From NCBI RefSeq assembly GCF_947179165.1, contig NC_077242.1:45773097-45837096 (forward strand): a DNA stretch of 64,000 nt, given 5' to 3'. This document shows positions 11,165-23,852 of this stretch, one piece after another (positions within the stretch are counted from its first letter, which is position 1; each line of letters begins with the position of its first letter). A program made the position numbers and the translations under genes. The notes under the pieces are model-generated. The model was not told where the DNA came from and ran no database searches. It saw only the letters and a list, made by a program, of their open reading frames with translations. Source of the DNA: Solanum dulcamara. Its lineage: Eukaryota; Streptophyta; Magnoliopsida; Solanales; Solanaceae.

Positions 11165-14100
11165 TATTATGACCCAACCCCGTGGGCCGCGACTGGGTCC
11201 GACCTGGACCCCCATTTATGTAACTGTCGACTACAGTCAAATTGGACTATGTATAATGTGATACTGCTCACAAAAACCTTAATGGGTTAAAAAATTTTCA
11301 TGTTCATATAGCCTCCAAGATATAGGAACCAAACACATAAACCCAGTGGGTGATAAGATATTTATACACGTGTGGCCTCTTTCATTTGCATCATGTCATG
11401 AAAGGGCATGCAATCCGATAAGGCTGCCATGTCATAAAAACATTTACAACTGAAAAAACTCACAACAACCCACATACATATATGTCTACAGACCTTTAAG
11501 AATAGGAACGACAACATATGGCGGGACAGGGCCCCCGCCGTACCCCTGCATAAACAAATATATACATCGCAGGACCAGTACTCAAAAGCTAGGCTCCGAA
11601 ACAGTGAATCACTTCCAACATAGCTGAGCAGAAATCCTAAGCTGTCGGATCTCGAAATGAACATCTGTACCTGCGGGCATGAAACGCAGCCCCCCGAAGA
11701 AAGGGGGGTCAGTACGAAAAATGTACCGAGTATATAAAGCATGGACTGTAATAAGCAAAGTCGTTACCAGAGCAGAATGTGCAAAAATGAGCAAAATATC
11801 CAGAATATCAAAATGCTTTTCATAACCACCGATAATGTATGCAGAAAAACATATGCCATATCCGGTCTCATATAAAACGTGGTCGCCGCCCCTTCACTGG
11901 CGCCATAGCACATCATAACACCAGAGTAGAAAATATCTCCGTAACAGATCATATCATATCAGATGGTCATATCATATCATATCATACCATATGTGTACAT
12001 GACACATCATAACTTCATAAAACCCATGTACAGGTCGTACCTGCCCCCTCATGTCGGGGCACGGTGAACAATGCAGAGAAGTACGCATGATAACAAAACC
12101 TGGCCCGGGCCCGGTGAAGGAAATATTGAGGCATCCACGAGTGGAGTAGTAAGAAACTATATGCAATTTAAATCATATTTGAAATTCGACGGAATAATCA
12201 AAATGAGCTTTCCTTCAAAATTGAGACAAAAGTCATGTTAAGTACCTTTTGAAAGTCACTATGGACTATATCAAAATAGAACTTCTAGGAATCATATATA
12301 TGTATCAAGGCATAACAAAATATCTTTTGGAAGTCGAAAAATTGGCCATCCTAGTGGCTTTAAGAATAGGACTTCTTGGGAATCATATGGAAATCATATA
12401 CTTGTTTCGTAAAACCATGCCAAAAAGGGAGATTAACTTTATATACTTATGTCAAATCATCCTAAGAGAAGGAATAAGATTTACATACTTATGCCAAATA
12501 AATACTAAAATAAAGTATAAGCCTTACATACGTATGCCAAAACATGCCAAAAGAAGGAAATCTTAGCTTTACATACCTGTTACGGATTACTTCTTATCCC
12601 TTTGTCTCGTAGTCTTTTCAACCTAAGTAACATGGAAGCAATACAAGTATCAACAACCTTAGTCTTTTCAGCACCTTAGGTTACAAACGAATATTTATAG
12701 AACTCATCTCCTTGCTCGCCTTCTGGACTAGTTCCTTAGTTAGTTAAAGAGTTAACAAAAATCGAGCAGCATCTTCCCTATAATGTGCCCTATCCGAATT
12801 TCCAATTATACTCCTAATAGCTACAGCCAACCAACAACAATAACCTGCAACTCATATATACATAAAACATGGCAACATTACACAACATAGGCTCCAAACA
12901 ACTTACTTAACATTACGATATCAAAATAGGGTCTTTAGCCTTTATTTCGTAAAACCTTTAATCGTGCGGAATGGAGAGTCGTGTGGCTGCAAACAGCATC
13001 TCCCACACCTCTTATAGAATGCCTTTAGGACCTTCAACACACCATCACACACCTGCAACATCCCCCACACGCACAACACCTCATTTCGACTACAATTTAA
13101 CTATAGCGATTCCAATTTAGTTTATTTCGGACGTCAAGCATATTTATCATATTTTCATATTTCTAGCCACTTACACAATATATAATACCCTCTATAACAA
13201 CACCATAAACTCCAATTTAAAAGAAAAGGCCTTACCTTATGTTAAACTTGTCAAACTCTCTGAAACTATCAAAACGCGAAATCTGGACAGCTCACTGTCT
13301 TATATTGTCGCTTAGTTTCGGAGGGGTAATTGAGGGAAACAGGATTTGTGGCCTCAATTAAAGTTATAGACATGTGTATCAAGGTCGCAAAAAATTTTGA
13401 ATTACCCCTACAATAATTTTGTACGAAAATTTATGCCCAAAATACTCATAGCTGTCCGTGTAGGATTTCTAAAACAAAATCTGGGCAGCACCTCCCCCAT
13501 ACTTCATCACCCTTTTTCGAGCAGAGAATAGCAAAACTGGGTTTTAGAGGCTAAATTAAAGTTGCAGACCTATGAAATATATTTCCAAAACATCTTGAAT
13601 CACTCAAAAAGAAGCCTTATACAAGGAGTTATACTCGTATTACCAACTTAGTGTTTCTCCAAACCATGGCTGCCTTTGCTTTCTTCTCCACGTTTTTCTC
13701 TCTATTTTTGTTCAAGTTTTTGGCTAAAAATGACTTAATAGTCATCCATACATAGATATATATCTTTTTGGAGAGTGACACATGTCATCCCCTAAGGGTG
13801 ACATGTGTCACACCCTTAGGCAGCCACCTCAATTATGCAACCAATCCATGGTTGCCACGTGGCAGGTGGGGGTCCACCCCATGGTGTGTCACCTGCTTCC
13901 ACGTGTCACTTTCATGTGATGCCATATGTACCTATCACGTGCTGCCATGTGTCAAGTAGGTGAGTCACTTACTTGCTTCAAGAGGTGCGTCGTTTCCTTA
14001 TTTCTCTTCCGTGGTTAGTAATTTCATCGCACTTTAAGAGCCTATATATTTCTTGCTACTTAGTTTCAACACGCACTCGAGTAGCTTAAGTATGTAAGAC

Positions 14101-14354
14101 CTCCAAGTTGGTAGTTTATGCGAGTCAATCGATTCCTACGACTTATTTCTCGGCCTCCAACTCCTTTCGAATTTTTATAACCTTATTTCCAATCTTCCTT
14201 ATTATAAAGCATTTCGTTCTCCTTTCCTTGGAGTTATTTGATAGAATTATAAACTATCCGACTCACATAATGATTTTTAAGAAACTTAAGAGCCTTCCCA
14301 AAAACTTGAGAAGCTTAAGAAGCATTCTAAGGTACCAAAGTACGGGGTGTAACA
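11165..14354 (-). repeat. Element B 3' LTR (element sense)
   Basis: In plus-strand order it runs TATTATGACCCAACCCCG...GGGGTGTAACA. The outer end should be TGTCATGACCC; both changes are of the C-to-T or G-to-A kind. It holds the stem-loop cluster (11510-11735), the GCCAAAA repeat block (12400-12580) and the AAGTAGGTG block (about 13950-13990). Open frames here are not conserved as genes. Confidence 0.88.
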
Positions 14355-14368
14355 TCCTTCCCCCCTTT
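14355..14368 (-). other. Polypurine tract of B
   Basis: TCCTTCCCCCCTTT on the plus strand is AAAGGGGGGAAGGA in element sense and abuts the LTR. The inverted repeat AACATTCG-GGGA-CGAATGTT lies just upstream in element sense (14371-14390). Confidence 0.88.
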
Positions 14369-14498
14369 AGAACATTCGTCCCCGAATGTTAACTAGCCTC
14401 ATAAGGTCTTACGCGTGCTTCAGGATTCTTCTGTACTGGCTGGCGTTCATAGGCCTTGTATCAACTTATATGGTCTATTTAAGAAGGTAGATTACCTG

Positions 14499-14568
14499 TA
14501 GGCATAGGGAACAAGTGATATTTCTTTTCCATTACTTCTTTCCAGTTTCTTTACCACACATCATATTG
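14499..14568 (-). pseudogene. Chromodomain-tail vestige in B
   Basis: In minus-strand translation the phrase WRNWKEVMEKKYHLFPMP recalls the end of chromovirus pol (WRN...E..M...YPHLFP). It is short and decayed. Confidence 0.5.
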
Positions 14569-15574
14569 CACCCTTTACACGAACATGTGTAGGAGCTTAA
14601 AATAGCCCGAAAGATGCTTTAGCATCACCATACTAGTCTGTATGTAAACCTGTATCATTTCTTACTTCCTTCCTCTACTTACCCTTGAGTTTCCTCATAT
14701 TCCAGTATAGGAGAGATCTCTCATCCTTTCCTTGTTTTGCTGCTTGTACACCACAATATTAGTAGTCAATAACTTTGCTACCAACATCTTACCTTCAGTC
14801 GAGTATAGCCTGGCTATTTCTTATAGTATGTTTAGGTTCTCATCATAATTCTCTTGTTGTATTCATCTCCTTTGTATGCACCTATTTTTTGATGTTATAC
14901 TATTCAAGTCCTTACTATTAATTCTCTGCACTGTCTCCGGTATCATGGCTTCTATCCGTTTATTGCTGGCCTTTAGATCTTATTAACTCTCGCCAGTATG
15001 GGATCTCACTTGAAGCCACTTCCCCCCTTTAGGGTGTACCCATGTCACTATCTGTTGTGTTCTACCTTACGCCCTTATTTCCAATTTTCCAATACGTATG
15101 ATTCTTTTCCAACACATTCGGTATACTGCACCATATCTATGCCTTCCTTTATATCTTCCATACCTTTGGTTGCCTAGGTACGACAACTTAACACAATTAT
15201 GAGGTGCTAATCCAGTCTAATTATGGGTACTTGAGTCACGTAGCAATTTATTCAAAGCCACTTTCTATTTATTTTGATCAATAACTAGCTAGGGCTTATA
15301 GTCGTTTCCAATTCTCAAATAGGCAGTACTTACCTTCCGACGCTCGGTGTCCTAAGCTTTGTCATAGTCCTAGCCTTATCCTAGTGGGTACCATTTGTCC
15401 CTTTAATGAATTCACAATGGGCTAGTTGTTTTGCAAAGCTACATCCCCTATCTCAAAGGGTCTTATCATCTTTCACGGTGGAGTTACGTATCCACAATAC
15501 TTCTTTATATCAATAATGCCACGCACGACCAACATGTATATATATATGCAATTATCTCATATCACAGCCACACA

Positions 15575-15678
15575 GGCTTCCCAAGGGGTCACCCATCCCA
15601 ATATTACTCTTGCCCAAGCACGCTTAACTTCAGAGTTCTGATGGGATCCGGTACGTTAGTACTGGTATGATCGCACCC
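15575..15678 (-). pseudogene. 5S rRNA-like segment, sense in element B
   Basis: On the minus strand this starts GGGTGCGATCATACCAGTAC and follows plant 5S rRNA closely to about nucleotide 103 (...GGGTGACCCCTTGGGAAG). The internal control region is well kept: GTTAAGCGTGCTTGGGCAAG and GGATGGGTGACC. The 3' end of 5S is missing; the sequence continues into CCTGTGTGGCTGTGATATGA, which resembles a unit of the element's own leader repeats. Of the three 5S segments in the window this one looks closest to 5S. It is in the element's own orientation. Expression by RNA polymerase III is possible but unproven. Confidence 0.88.
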
Positions 15679-16059
15679 TCCCCCGTGGGGCGCATATCTA
15701 TCAAAGAAGACGATGACCCAGCAGGTGATCCAGTAGGCCAAGCTGCACCGCCCAAGTTACCCTTATATTCTTATTACACGGACCACATCCTATCTTTAGC
15801 CACTTCCTCACAAGGCTTTACTTATTTTCATAACTATCCTCATTATATTCACATCATATCCTGTTCGCATTCTACCCTATAGTATAACACTTTTTAACCT
15901 TTTCCACGATTCTTACTGTGGGTTACTTACCCTTCTTAGTTAGTCTTATCCTTAATATATCGTTCTATCCAGAACTACCAGTCTTTCCTAAATTATTTTC
16001 CTTTTATTTCAAGGAAAATTTGGGAAAAGTTTCCTTTGTATTTCTTACTATCTCAACAC

Positions 16060-16165
16060 CTGCACGCAGAAAATGCCAACAATGCCTCGCAGGGGCAATA
16101 CGCATAAAAATACATATATACATATCATATCACGTCATATCGCAGCCTTACAGGGCGCCCAATAT
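16060..16165 (-). repeat. Leader repeats of B
   Basis: Units of the GCCCTGTAAGGCTGCGATATGA and GCCCCTGCGAGGCATTGTTGG kind in element sense, ending in TTTTCTGCGTGCAGGTGTTG. Confidence 0.6.
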
Positions 16166-16565
16166 CACCAATAGTATAAACTGATGGACTTACCTCGTAT
16201 GTCCAACTTGAACTGCACCTGTTTAGACTTTCCGTCTACTTTTCCTTTCAATTTTCAACTTTACATATCAACTGTAATTCAATACCTTACCTAGCACCTA
16301 TCATTCGTGCCTTGCTTACCTGCATGCTGTGTAACTTCCAATATTGTCAGTAACCTTCTTCTATTGATGTTGTCCTTTTGCTGAAATCATAAGTTAGTAT
16401 GAGAAATTTCATTCCCTATGACTTGGCTCTATCGCACGATCGTAGATATGAAAGAAAGGTAATATCCTAAATGTCCTGTAGCCTCTTGTCTATAGATATG
16501 GTGCACAACACACCGATAAATAAGACTCTACTAGACACGGTCTGTAGATACTCCAAGGACGAATT

Positions 16566-16577
16566 GCTCTGATACCA
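16566..16577 (-). other. Primer-binding site of B
   Basis: GCTCTGATACCA on the plus strand is TGGTATCAGAGC in element sense, the initiator tRNA-Met type. Confidence 0.9.
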
Positions 16578-16581
16578 CTTC

Positions 16582-19500
16582 TGTCACGACCCAACCCCAT
16601 GGGCCGCGACTGGGGTCCTACCTGGACCCCCGTTTACGTAACTGTTGACTACAGCCAAATTGGACTATGTATAATGTGATACTGCTCACAAAAACCTCAA
16701 TGGGTTAAAACTTTTTCATGTTCATATAGCCTCCTAGATATAGGAACCAAACACATGAACCCAGTGGGTGATAAAATATTCATACATGTGTGGCCTCTTT
16801 CATTTGCATCATGTCATGAAAGGGCACGCAAGCCGATAAGGCTGCCATGTCATAAGAACATTTACAACAGAACAAACTCACAACAACCCACATACACATA
16901 TGTCTACAAACATCTAAGAATAGGAACGACAACATATGGCGGGACATGGCCCCCGTCGTACCCCTGCATAAAAAAATATATACATCGCAGGACCAGTACT
17001 CAAAAGCTAGGCTCCGAAATAGTGAAGCACTTCCAACATAGCTGAGCAGAAATCCTAAGCTGGCGGATCTCCGAAATGAACATCTGTACCTGCAGGCATG
17101 AAATGCAGCCTCCCGAAGAAAGGGGGGTTAGTACAAAAAATGTACCGTGTATATAAAGCATGGACTGTAATACGTAAAGTCGTTACCCGAGCAGAATGTG
17201 CAAAAATGAGCAAAATATTCAGAATATCAAAATGCTTTTCATAACCACCGATAATGTATGCAGAAAAATATATGCCATATCCGGTCCTATTAAGGGACTC
17301 GGTGAACAAATATAAAACATGGTCGCCGCCCCTTCACTGGCGCCATAGCACATCATAACACCAGAGTAGGAAATATCTCCGTAACAGATCATATCATATC
17401 ATATGGTCATATCAGATCATATCATACCATATGTGTACATGGCACATCATAACTCCACAAAACCCATGTACAGGTCGTACCTGCCCCCTCACGTCGGGGC
17501 ACGACGAACAATGCAGAGAAGTACGCATGATAACAAAACCTAGCCCGAGCTCGGTAAAGGAAATATTGAGGCATCCACGAGTGGAGTAGTAAGAAACTAT
17601 ATGCAATTTAAATCATATTTGAGACTCGACGGAATAATCAAAATGAGCTTTCCTTCAAAATTGAGACAAAAGTCATATCAAGTACCTTTTGAAAGTCACT
17701 ATGGACTATATCAAAATAGAACTTCTGGGAATCATATATATGTATCAAGACATAACAAAATATCTTTTGGAAGTCGAAAAATTGGCCATCCTAGTGGCTT
17801 TAAGAATAGGACTTCTTGGGAATCATATGGAAATCATATACTTGTTTCGTAAAACCATGCCAAAAAGGGAGATTAACTTTATATACTTATGTCAAATCAT
17901 CCTAAGAGAAGGAATAAGATTTACATACTTATGCCAAATAAATACTAAAATAAAGTATAAGCCTTACATACGTATGCCAAAACATGCCAAAAGAAGGAAA
18001 TCTTAGCTTTACATACTGGTTATGGGTTACTTTTTATCCCGTTTGTCTCGTCGTCCTTTAAACCTAAGTAATATGGAAGCAATACAAGTATCAACAACCT
18101 TAGTCTTTTCAGCACCTTAGGTTACACACGAATATTTATAGAACTCATCTCCTTGCTCGCCTTCTGGACTAGTTCCTTAGTTAGTTAAAGAGTTAACAAA
18201 AATCGGGCAGTATCTCCCCTATAATGTGCCCTATCCGAATTTCCAATTATACTCCTAATAGCTACAGCCAACCAACAATAATAACCTTCAACTCATATAC
18301 ACATAAAACATGGCAACATTACACAACATAGGCTCCAAACAACTTACTTAACATTACGATATCAAAATAGGGTCTTTAGCCCTTATTTCGTAAAACCTTT
18401 AATCGTGCAGAACGGAGGGCCGTGTGGCTGCAACCAATAGCTCCCACACCTCTTTTAGAAAGCCTTTAGGACCTGCAACACACCATCACACACCTGCAAC
18501 ATCCCCCACACGCACAACGCCTCATTTCGACTACAATTTAACTATAGCGATTCCAATTTAGTTTATTTTGGACGTCAAGCATATTTATCATATTTTCACA
18601 TTTCCAGCCACTTAAACAATGTATAATACCCTCTATAAAAACACCATAAACTCCAATTTAAAATGAAAGGCCTTACCTTACGTTAAACTTGTCAAACTCG
18701 CCGAAACTATCAAAACGCAAAATCTGGACAACCCACTGTCTTATATTGTCGCTTAGTTTCAGAGGGGTAATTGAGGGAAACATGATTTGTGGCCTCAATG
18801 AAAGTTATAGACATGTGTATCAAGGTCGCAATTTTTTTTGAATTACCACTATAATAATTTTGTACGAAAATTTATGCCCAAAATACTCATAGCTGTCCGT
18901 GTAGGATTTCTAAAACAAAATCTGGGCAGCACCTCCCCCATACTTCATCACCCTTTTTCGAGCAGAGAATAGCAAAACTGGGTTTTAGAGGCTAAATTAA
19001 AGTTGCAGACCTATGAAATATATTTCCAAAACATCTTGAATCACTCAAAAAGAAGCCTTACACAAGGATTTATACTCGTATTACCAACTTAGTGTTTCTC
19101 CAAACCATGGCTGCCTTTGCTTTCTTCTCCACGTTTTTCTCTCTATTTTTGTTCAAGTTTTTGGATAAAAATGACTTAATAGTCATCCATACATAGATAT
19201 ATATATTTTTGGAGAGTGACATATGTCAGCCCCTAAGGGTGACACGTGTCACACCCTTAGGCAGCCACCTCAATTATGCAACCAATCCATGGTTGCCACG
19301 TGGTAGGTGGGGGTCCAACCCATGGTGTGTCACCTTCTTCCATGTGTCACTTTCATGTGATGCCATGTGTACCTATCACGTGCTGCCATGTGTCAAGTAG
19401 GTGAGTCACCTACTTGCTTCAAGTAGGTGCGTCGTTTCCTTATTTCTCTTCCGTGGGTTCGTAATTTCATCGCACTTTAAGAGCCTATGTATTCCTTGCT

Positions 19501-19797
19501 ACTTAGTTTCAACACGCACTCGAGTAGCTTAAGTACGTAAGACCTCCAAGTTGGTAGTTTACGCGAGTCAATCGAGTCCTACGACTCATTTCTCGGCCTC
19601 CAACTCCTTTCGAATTTTTATAACCTTATTTCCAATCTTCCTTGTTATGAAGCATTTCGTTCTCCTTTCCTTGGAGTTATTTGATAGAATTATAAGCTAT
19701 CCGACTCACATAACGATTTTTAAGAAACTTAAGAGCCTTCCCAGAAACTTGAGAAGCTTAAGAAACATTCTAAGGTACCAAAGTACGGGGTGTAACA
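16582..19797 (-). repeat. Element B 5' LTR (element sense)
   Basis: Runs TGTCACGACCCAACCCCATG...GGGGTGTAACA, 3216 bases, and is very similar to 11165-14354, including the short chance frames at 12249 and 17689. The similarity indicates an insertion younger than C. Confidence 0.88.
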
Positions 19798-19802
19798 ATT
19801 CC

Positions 19803-21374
19803 ATTCCTAGAACTCCAAGTATGCCTTATAACCCCTTTCCACTACTTAGTATTGGAACTTTTGTAAGGATTGAGTATTGCCTATTAAGTCTTCTATGTGT
19901 CAAAAAGTAGTGCGTGGAAAGCTATCTCTCCTTTGTTTTGATATGTACTTGGTATGAAAGTGAGTTTATGATGCCATAATTGTTCACCGAGCCTAAGGAT
20001 GGGCCGAATATGAAATATGTACATGATGATCACATGAATAGAAGTACAAACTATATAGAGCTTACTCTCTTTCTTTTCTGGCATGTCTTAGTAGTAAGTG
20101 AACTATGATACGAGCTCCGGGGTAACTCCATTCTTGAATATCTCCTATTTATTTTTGAATATCAAACTCTTGTAATAGTTGAACTAGTTCCCTGGAAACT
20201 TTTATGTATTAAGGAGATAATGAATGTACAGTCTCCAAGTCTTAAAGACTATATGATACTAAGTGTTTTTGATTCCATAAATGATTTGGCCCTATGTTAA
20301 CACATGTCTAGAGATCCCGAGATTACAATTTATATAGCCTATAATGGCATTTGGAAGACACTCGCGATGACTACACTACTACTCGACTCCTGAGGCAAAA
20401 GCTTAACTTTCTTATTCTGTCGAGTCTCTGATAATGATTTAAATTGCATATGGTTACTCACTACTCTACTCTAGTATACTGTAACACTTCTTCTCTGAGT
20501 CCCAGGCCGGTTATCAGATTCGTGCTCAATTCCACTACATTGTCCATCGCCCCTCCCTAGAGGGCCGGATTACGTATGTATATATATGATAATGTGTTGT
20601 AACAAGGTAGTGATGGCACGGGGCCTATGATAGTTTTACAGGTGTGATTCACCAGACCCTTGAAAGGGCCGGCTATATGGTATAATTTGAGCATGCATGC
20701 TTTTATAAATCATAGAGTACATGTACAGGTTCCTTGTGTGACATTTTATGCCCTGTTTTTCTATTTCAGAGATACTTCCAGTTGTGTTATGTTATGTTTT
20801 ACATACTTAGTACATATGTCGTACTGACTCCCTTTTCTCGGAGGGCTGCGTTTCATGCCCGCAGATACAGATATAGGTTTTGGGAGTCCGTCAGCTTAGG
20901 ATTCCGCTCAGCTAAATTGGAAGAGGCCCTATTGTATTGGAGCCTAGTTTTTGGTACTGACTAGTGATGTATAAAACTATTTTATCTATTTAGGGGTACG
21001 ACGGGGGCCCTGTCCCGCCATATGTTATCGTTCATATTTTTAGAGGTCTACAGACATGTATAGGTATGTTGTGTATGTCAATTCGATTTAGTTGGGTCTA
21101 CATGATGTATGATATATATTATCATATTATGGAAGCCTTGTCGGCTTGCATGCCCTTTTTGTCATGATACAAATGAAAGAGGCTATAGGTTTATGAAAAT
21201 GTTATCGCCAATAGGGTTCTGATGCATGGAGTTTTGTTATTTGTAGTTCGGTTTGACTACTCTTGATTTATATGCATTGCATGTTTATAATTCGATGTGA
21301 CCACAACTGATAGATATGTATACGGGGGATCCAGGTCGGACTCTAGTTGCGGCCTACGGGGTTGGGTCGTGACA
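19803..21374 (+). repeat. Element C 5' LTR, second part
   Basis: Continues the LTR after element B and its ATTCC duplication (19798-19802); it matches 26944-28508 of the 3' LTR. It carries the conserved double stem-loop near 20812-20850 and ends GGGTTGGGTCGTGACA at 21374. The open frames at 20734 and 27798 share their C-terminal reading only because the two LTRs are alike. Confidence 0.85.
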
Positions 21375-21378
21375 GAAG

Positions 21379-21390
21379 TGGTATCAAAGC
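21379..21390 (+). other. Primer-binding site of C
   Basis: TGGTATCAAAGC, one base from TGGTATCAGAGC, lies four bases after the LTR end. It is complementary to the 3' end of initiator tRNA-Met. Confidence 0.85.
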
Positions 21391-21799
21391 AGTTTGTTCT
21401 TGAATTGTCTGCAGACCGTATCTAGTATAGTCTTGATTGTTGATGTGTTGCGCGCTATATCTATAAACATAAAGCTATAGGACATTTAGGATGTTATCTT
21501 TCCTTCATATATGAGATTGTGCTGTAGATCCGAGTCATAGGACAATTCTTTATACTAACCGTGAATCTTAACAGAGGGACGATATCAACAGAAGGAAGTA
21601 ATTGACGACATGGGGAGTTATGGAGCACGCAGGTAAGTAAAGTAAAGGCACGGAAGATATCTGCTAGGTAAGGTATTGAAGTAAAATTGAAATGTAAAGT
21701 CGAAAACTGAAGGAAAAAGTAGACAGGAAAGTGCAACAAATGCAGTTCGAAGTTGGACATACGAGGTAAGTCCATTATTTTTTTTTTTTATTTATATTG

Positions 21800-21975
21800 A
21801 AAGCCTTATGTTGCTGCGATATGAGATGATATGTGAAGCCCTGTGCGGTTGTAATATGAAGCGTGATAAACGTATGTATATATTGGCCTTGAGGCATTTT
21901 TGAGCAGCGATATGATATGATATAGATGTTTATATATGTTGGCCCTGTGAGGCATTGTTGATATTTTCTGCGTTC
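21800..21975 (+). repeat. Leader repeats of C
   Basis: About four degenerate units around GCCCTGTG(C/A)GG, each followed by a GATATGA-rich and then an ATATATGT-rich stretch. The block ends with TTTTCTGCGTTCAGG. The same block occurs in B and D. Confidence 0.65.
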
Positions 21976-23733
21976 AGGTTTTGGAATAGTAAGGAATATA
22001 GAGGAAGCTCTGCCGAAATTTTCCCAGAACAAGAAAAGAAAATGAAACATAGACTTTTAGTATGCCTTAAAAGTTGATCCCAAGTACCCCTACTATGTTT
22101 AAATAAAGCTGTAAGAGGTACCCTTCATGTCGTCAATAAGGGGTACCCTTTTTACTTGGGGAAGTTTATTTTGGAAAAACAAAAGTCTGTCTGAGCAGTA
22201 CAGTTTAGAGCGCAGTATCTCCAGCCGTAATTGTGCTGTAGAAAAAAAGGAGAATCTCAGGTTGAAGGGTAAGATGTCTAGTAATTGAGCTTCACTCTTT
22301 TTGAAAGTACCAAGCCCCCATCTCCTATTGTAAATTAGATGAGTTGTTCATAACTCGAGGATAAACTCAGAAGGAGACCAGGTAGGTCAAGTATTAAAAG
22401 AAGTACTATGATGTTTAAGAGATTCTAGCTTCTTCCAATAATGGTGGGAAAATGGTTTATGTAACAGTTTATAGTTCTCCACCGACTAATTAGGGAAAGA
22501 ACTTCTAATAGAAGCACCTCAAAGAGATGTTAGGAACTGAATATGAGTACGAACTAAAAGGGGGATATATAAGTATGAATTGAACGGTGTGATACAATTA
22601 TACAGAAATAAAGTAGGACCACTAGTAAGGCGTACTTGGTATACTTTAACTAAGTTAAAAGCCTGTGTTGGATACACAGTAAGGGCAAGGGGCATAAGGT
22701 ATAAAGGAATGACGCGTGTACACAACGTCGCCCCAAAAATAATAGAATCCTTACAAGACAAAGAGGGTAGACTTAGGGAATAAATGGTGCAACTTACGTT
22801 CTCCCCAAGAAACAAAGGATATAGGTTGGGATAGAGCTACTACTTCAAGAAAACCTTGAACAGTTGTCATCAAAATACTAGAACCGCCTAATTGAAATTG
22901 GAACGACTACAAGTACTAATTAAATTTTCATGAAGATAAGTAGAATGTGGCCTCGGACGAGTTGTTCCATGTGTCCCATTACTCAAGTACAGATTAATAG
23001 ATGAGGTGTTGCACTATGTATGGAAAGGTTCTTATTGCTTCGTAATTTAACCAAGGTTCTGTACGTGGATAATCAGGTTATGAAATATATAGAAAGACGG
23101 AGACATTATGCAGTACCAAGTAGATTGGGGAAAGAGATTGGATAAAATGAAGACTGGCCATAAAAACATAGACCAAGGTACAAGCAGATAAAAGTACATG
23201 TACCCTCTAAAGGGGGGAAGTCAATGAGAAACTTGCAAAGGTAAGGTGAAGGCAATTGATAGGATAACATATTTGAGAGGGATGTTCAAGTTTCAATAAG
23301 AACTCGGATTGAACTAAGTCAGGAAGGTCTAGAAGTCACCGATAATGGAATGGAAGTCATAATGCAATGTAAGGCAGTGTTAAGAAGATTTCAACAAGAC
23401 CTTGAATGACATAACGCTAGAAGGTGGGTGCGTATAAAAAAAGGGCATAACAATGAAAGGATATCGAATAACTTATCGGACACTACGAAGGATAATGACC
23501 ACATGCTAGACCAAAAGCCAAAATGTTGGCTATAGAGTTGGTCGCAAATGATGTTGCGATAGATAAATAACCAAGGAAAAAGGAATAGAAAGCCTCCTGT
23601 GGTAGAAGATGAGAAGAACACAAAGTGAATAGGGGAAAAGAAAGAAGTGCGACAAGGTGGGATGAGCAGGACGGCGCTAAGGTAAATCTTGGGCTAAGTT
23701 GAGTGCCACGTACATTATTGCAAGGATTACAAT

Positions 23734-23852
23734 GAAACGCGACACGAAGACTTCCTAGAGAGGTCACCCATCCCAGTATTACTCTCGCCCAAGCACGCCT
23801 AACTTCAAAATTCTAATGGAATTTAGTGCATTAGTGGTAGTATAATCGCGCG
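23734..23852 (-). pseudogene. 5S rRNA-like segment, antisense to element C
   Basis: Read on the minus strand this follows plant 5S rRNA over almost its whole length of about 120 nt. It has the 5' part ending in GATTATACTACCACTAATGC, the central GCGTGCTTGGGCGAGAGTA (box A region), GGATGGGTGACC (box C region), and a 3' end resembling AAGTCCTCGTGTTGC. Several substitutions are present, mostly of the transition type. It lies between non-coding sequence and the integrase relic, on the strand opposite to the element. Whether RNA polymerase III could still use it is unknown. It is better seen as a captured pseudogene than a working rRNA gene. Confidence 0.85.

Larger units (their letters stand above)
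14355..16581 (-). mobile_element. Element B internal region
   Basis: 2227 bases with no intact gene. In element order: PBS (16577-16566), leader repeats (16165-16060), 5S-like segment (15678-15575), internal purine tract (15031-15017), chromodomain vestige (about 14568-14499) and PPT (14368-14355). The sequence on the PBS side of the 5S segment aligns with about 48822-49990 of D. Confidence 0.8.
11165..19797 (-). mobile_element. Element B: LARD-like LTR retrotransposon (reverse)
   Basis: Complete minus-strand element with perfect duplication ATTCC on both sides (11160-11164 and 19798-19802), inserted in the 5' LTR of C. LTRs are 3190 and 3216 bases and the internal region only 2227 bases. 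Its PBS, leader repeats, 5S-like segment, internal purine tract, chromodomain vestige and PPT are all oriented on the minus strand. The sequence after its PBS is nearly the same as that of D (48822 onward), so B and D are close relatives; B lacks roughly 1 kb of the D internal region. Confidence 0.9.

Noticed and set aside
12249..12566. 105-codon frame present in both B LTRs
   Set aside because: It lies antisense to the element in the GCCAAAA repeat block. Its copy at 17689-18006 exists only because LTRs are duplicated.
15575..15678. Functional 5S rRNA gene or 5S array
   Set aside because: Single copies, substitutions, missing 3' end in B and D, and no repeat spacer or T-run terminator directly after it.
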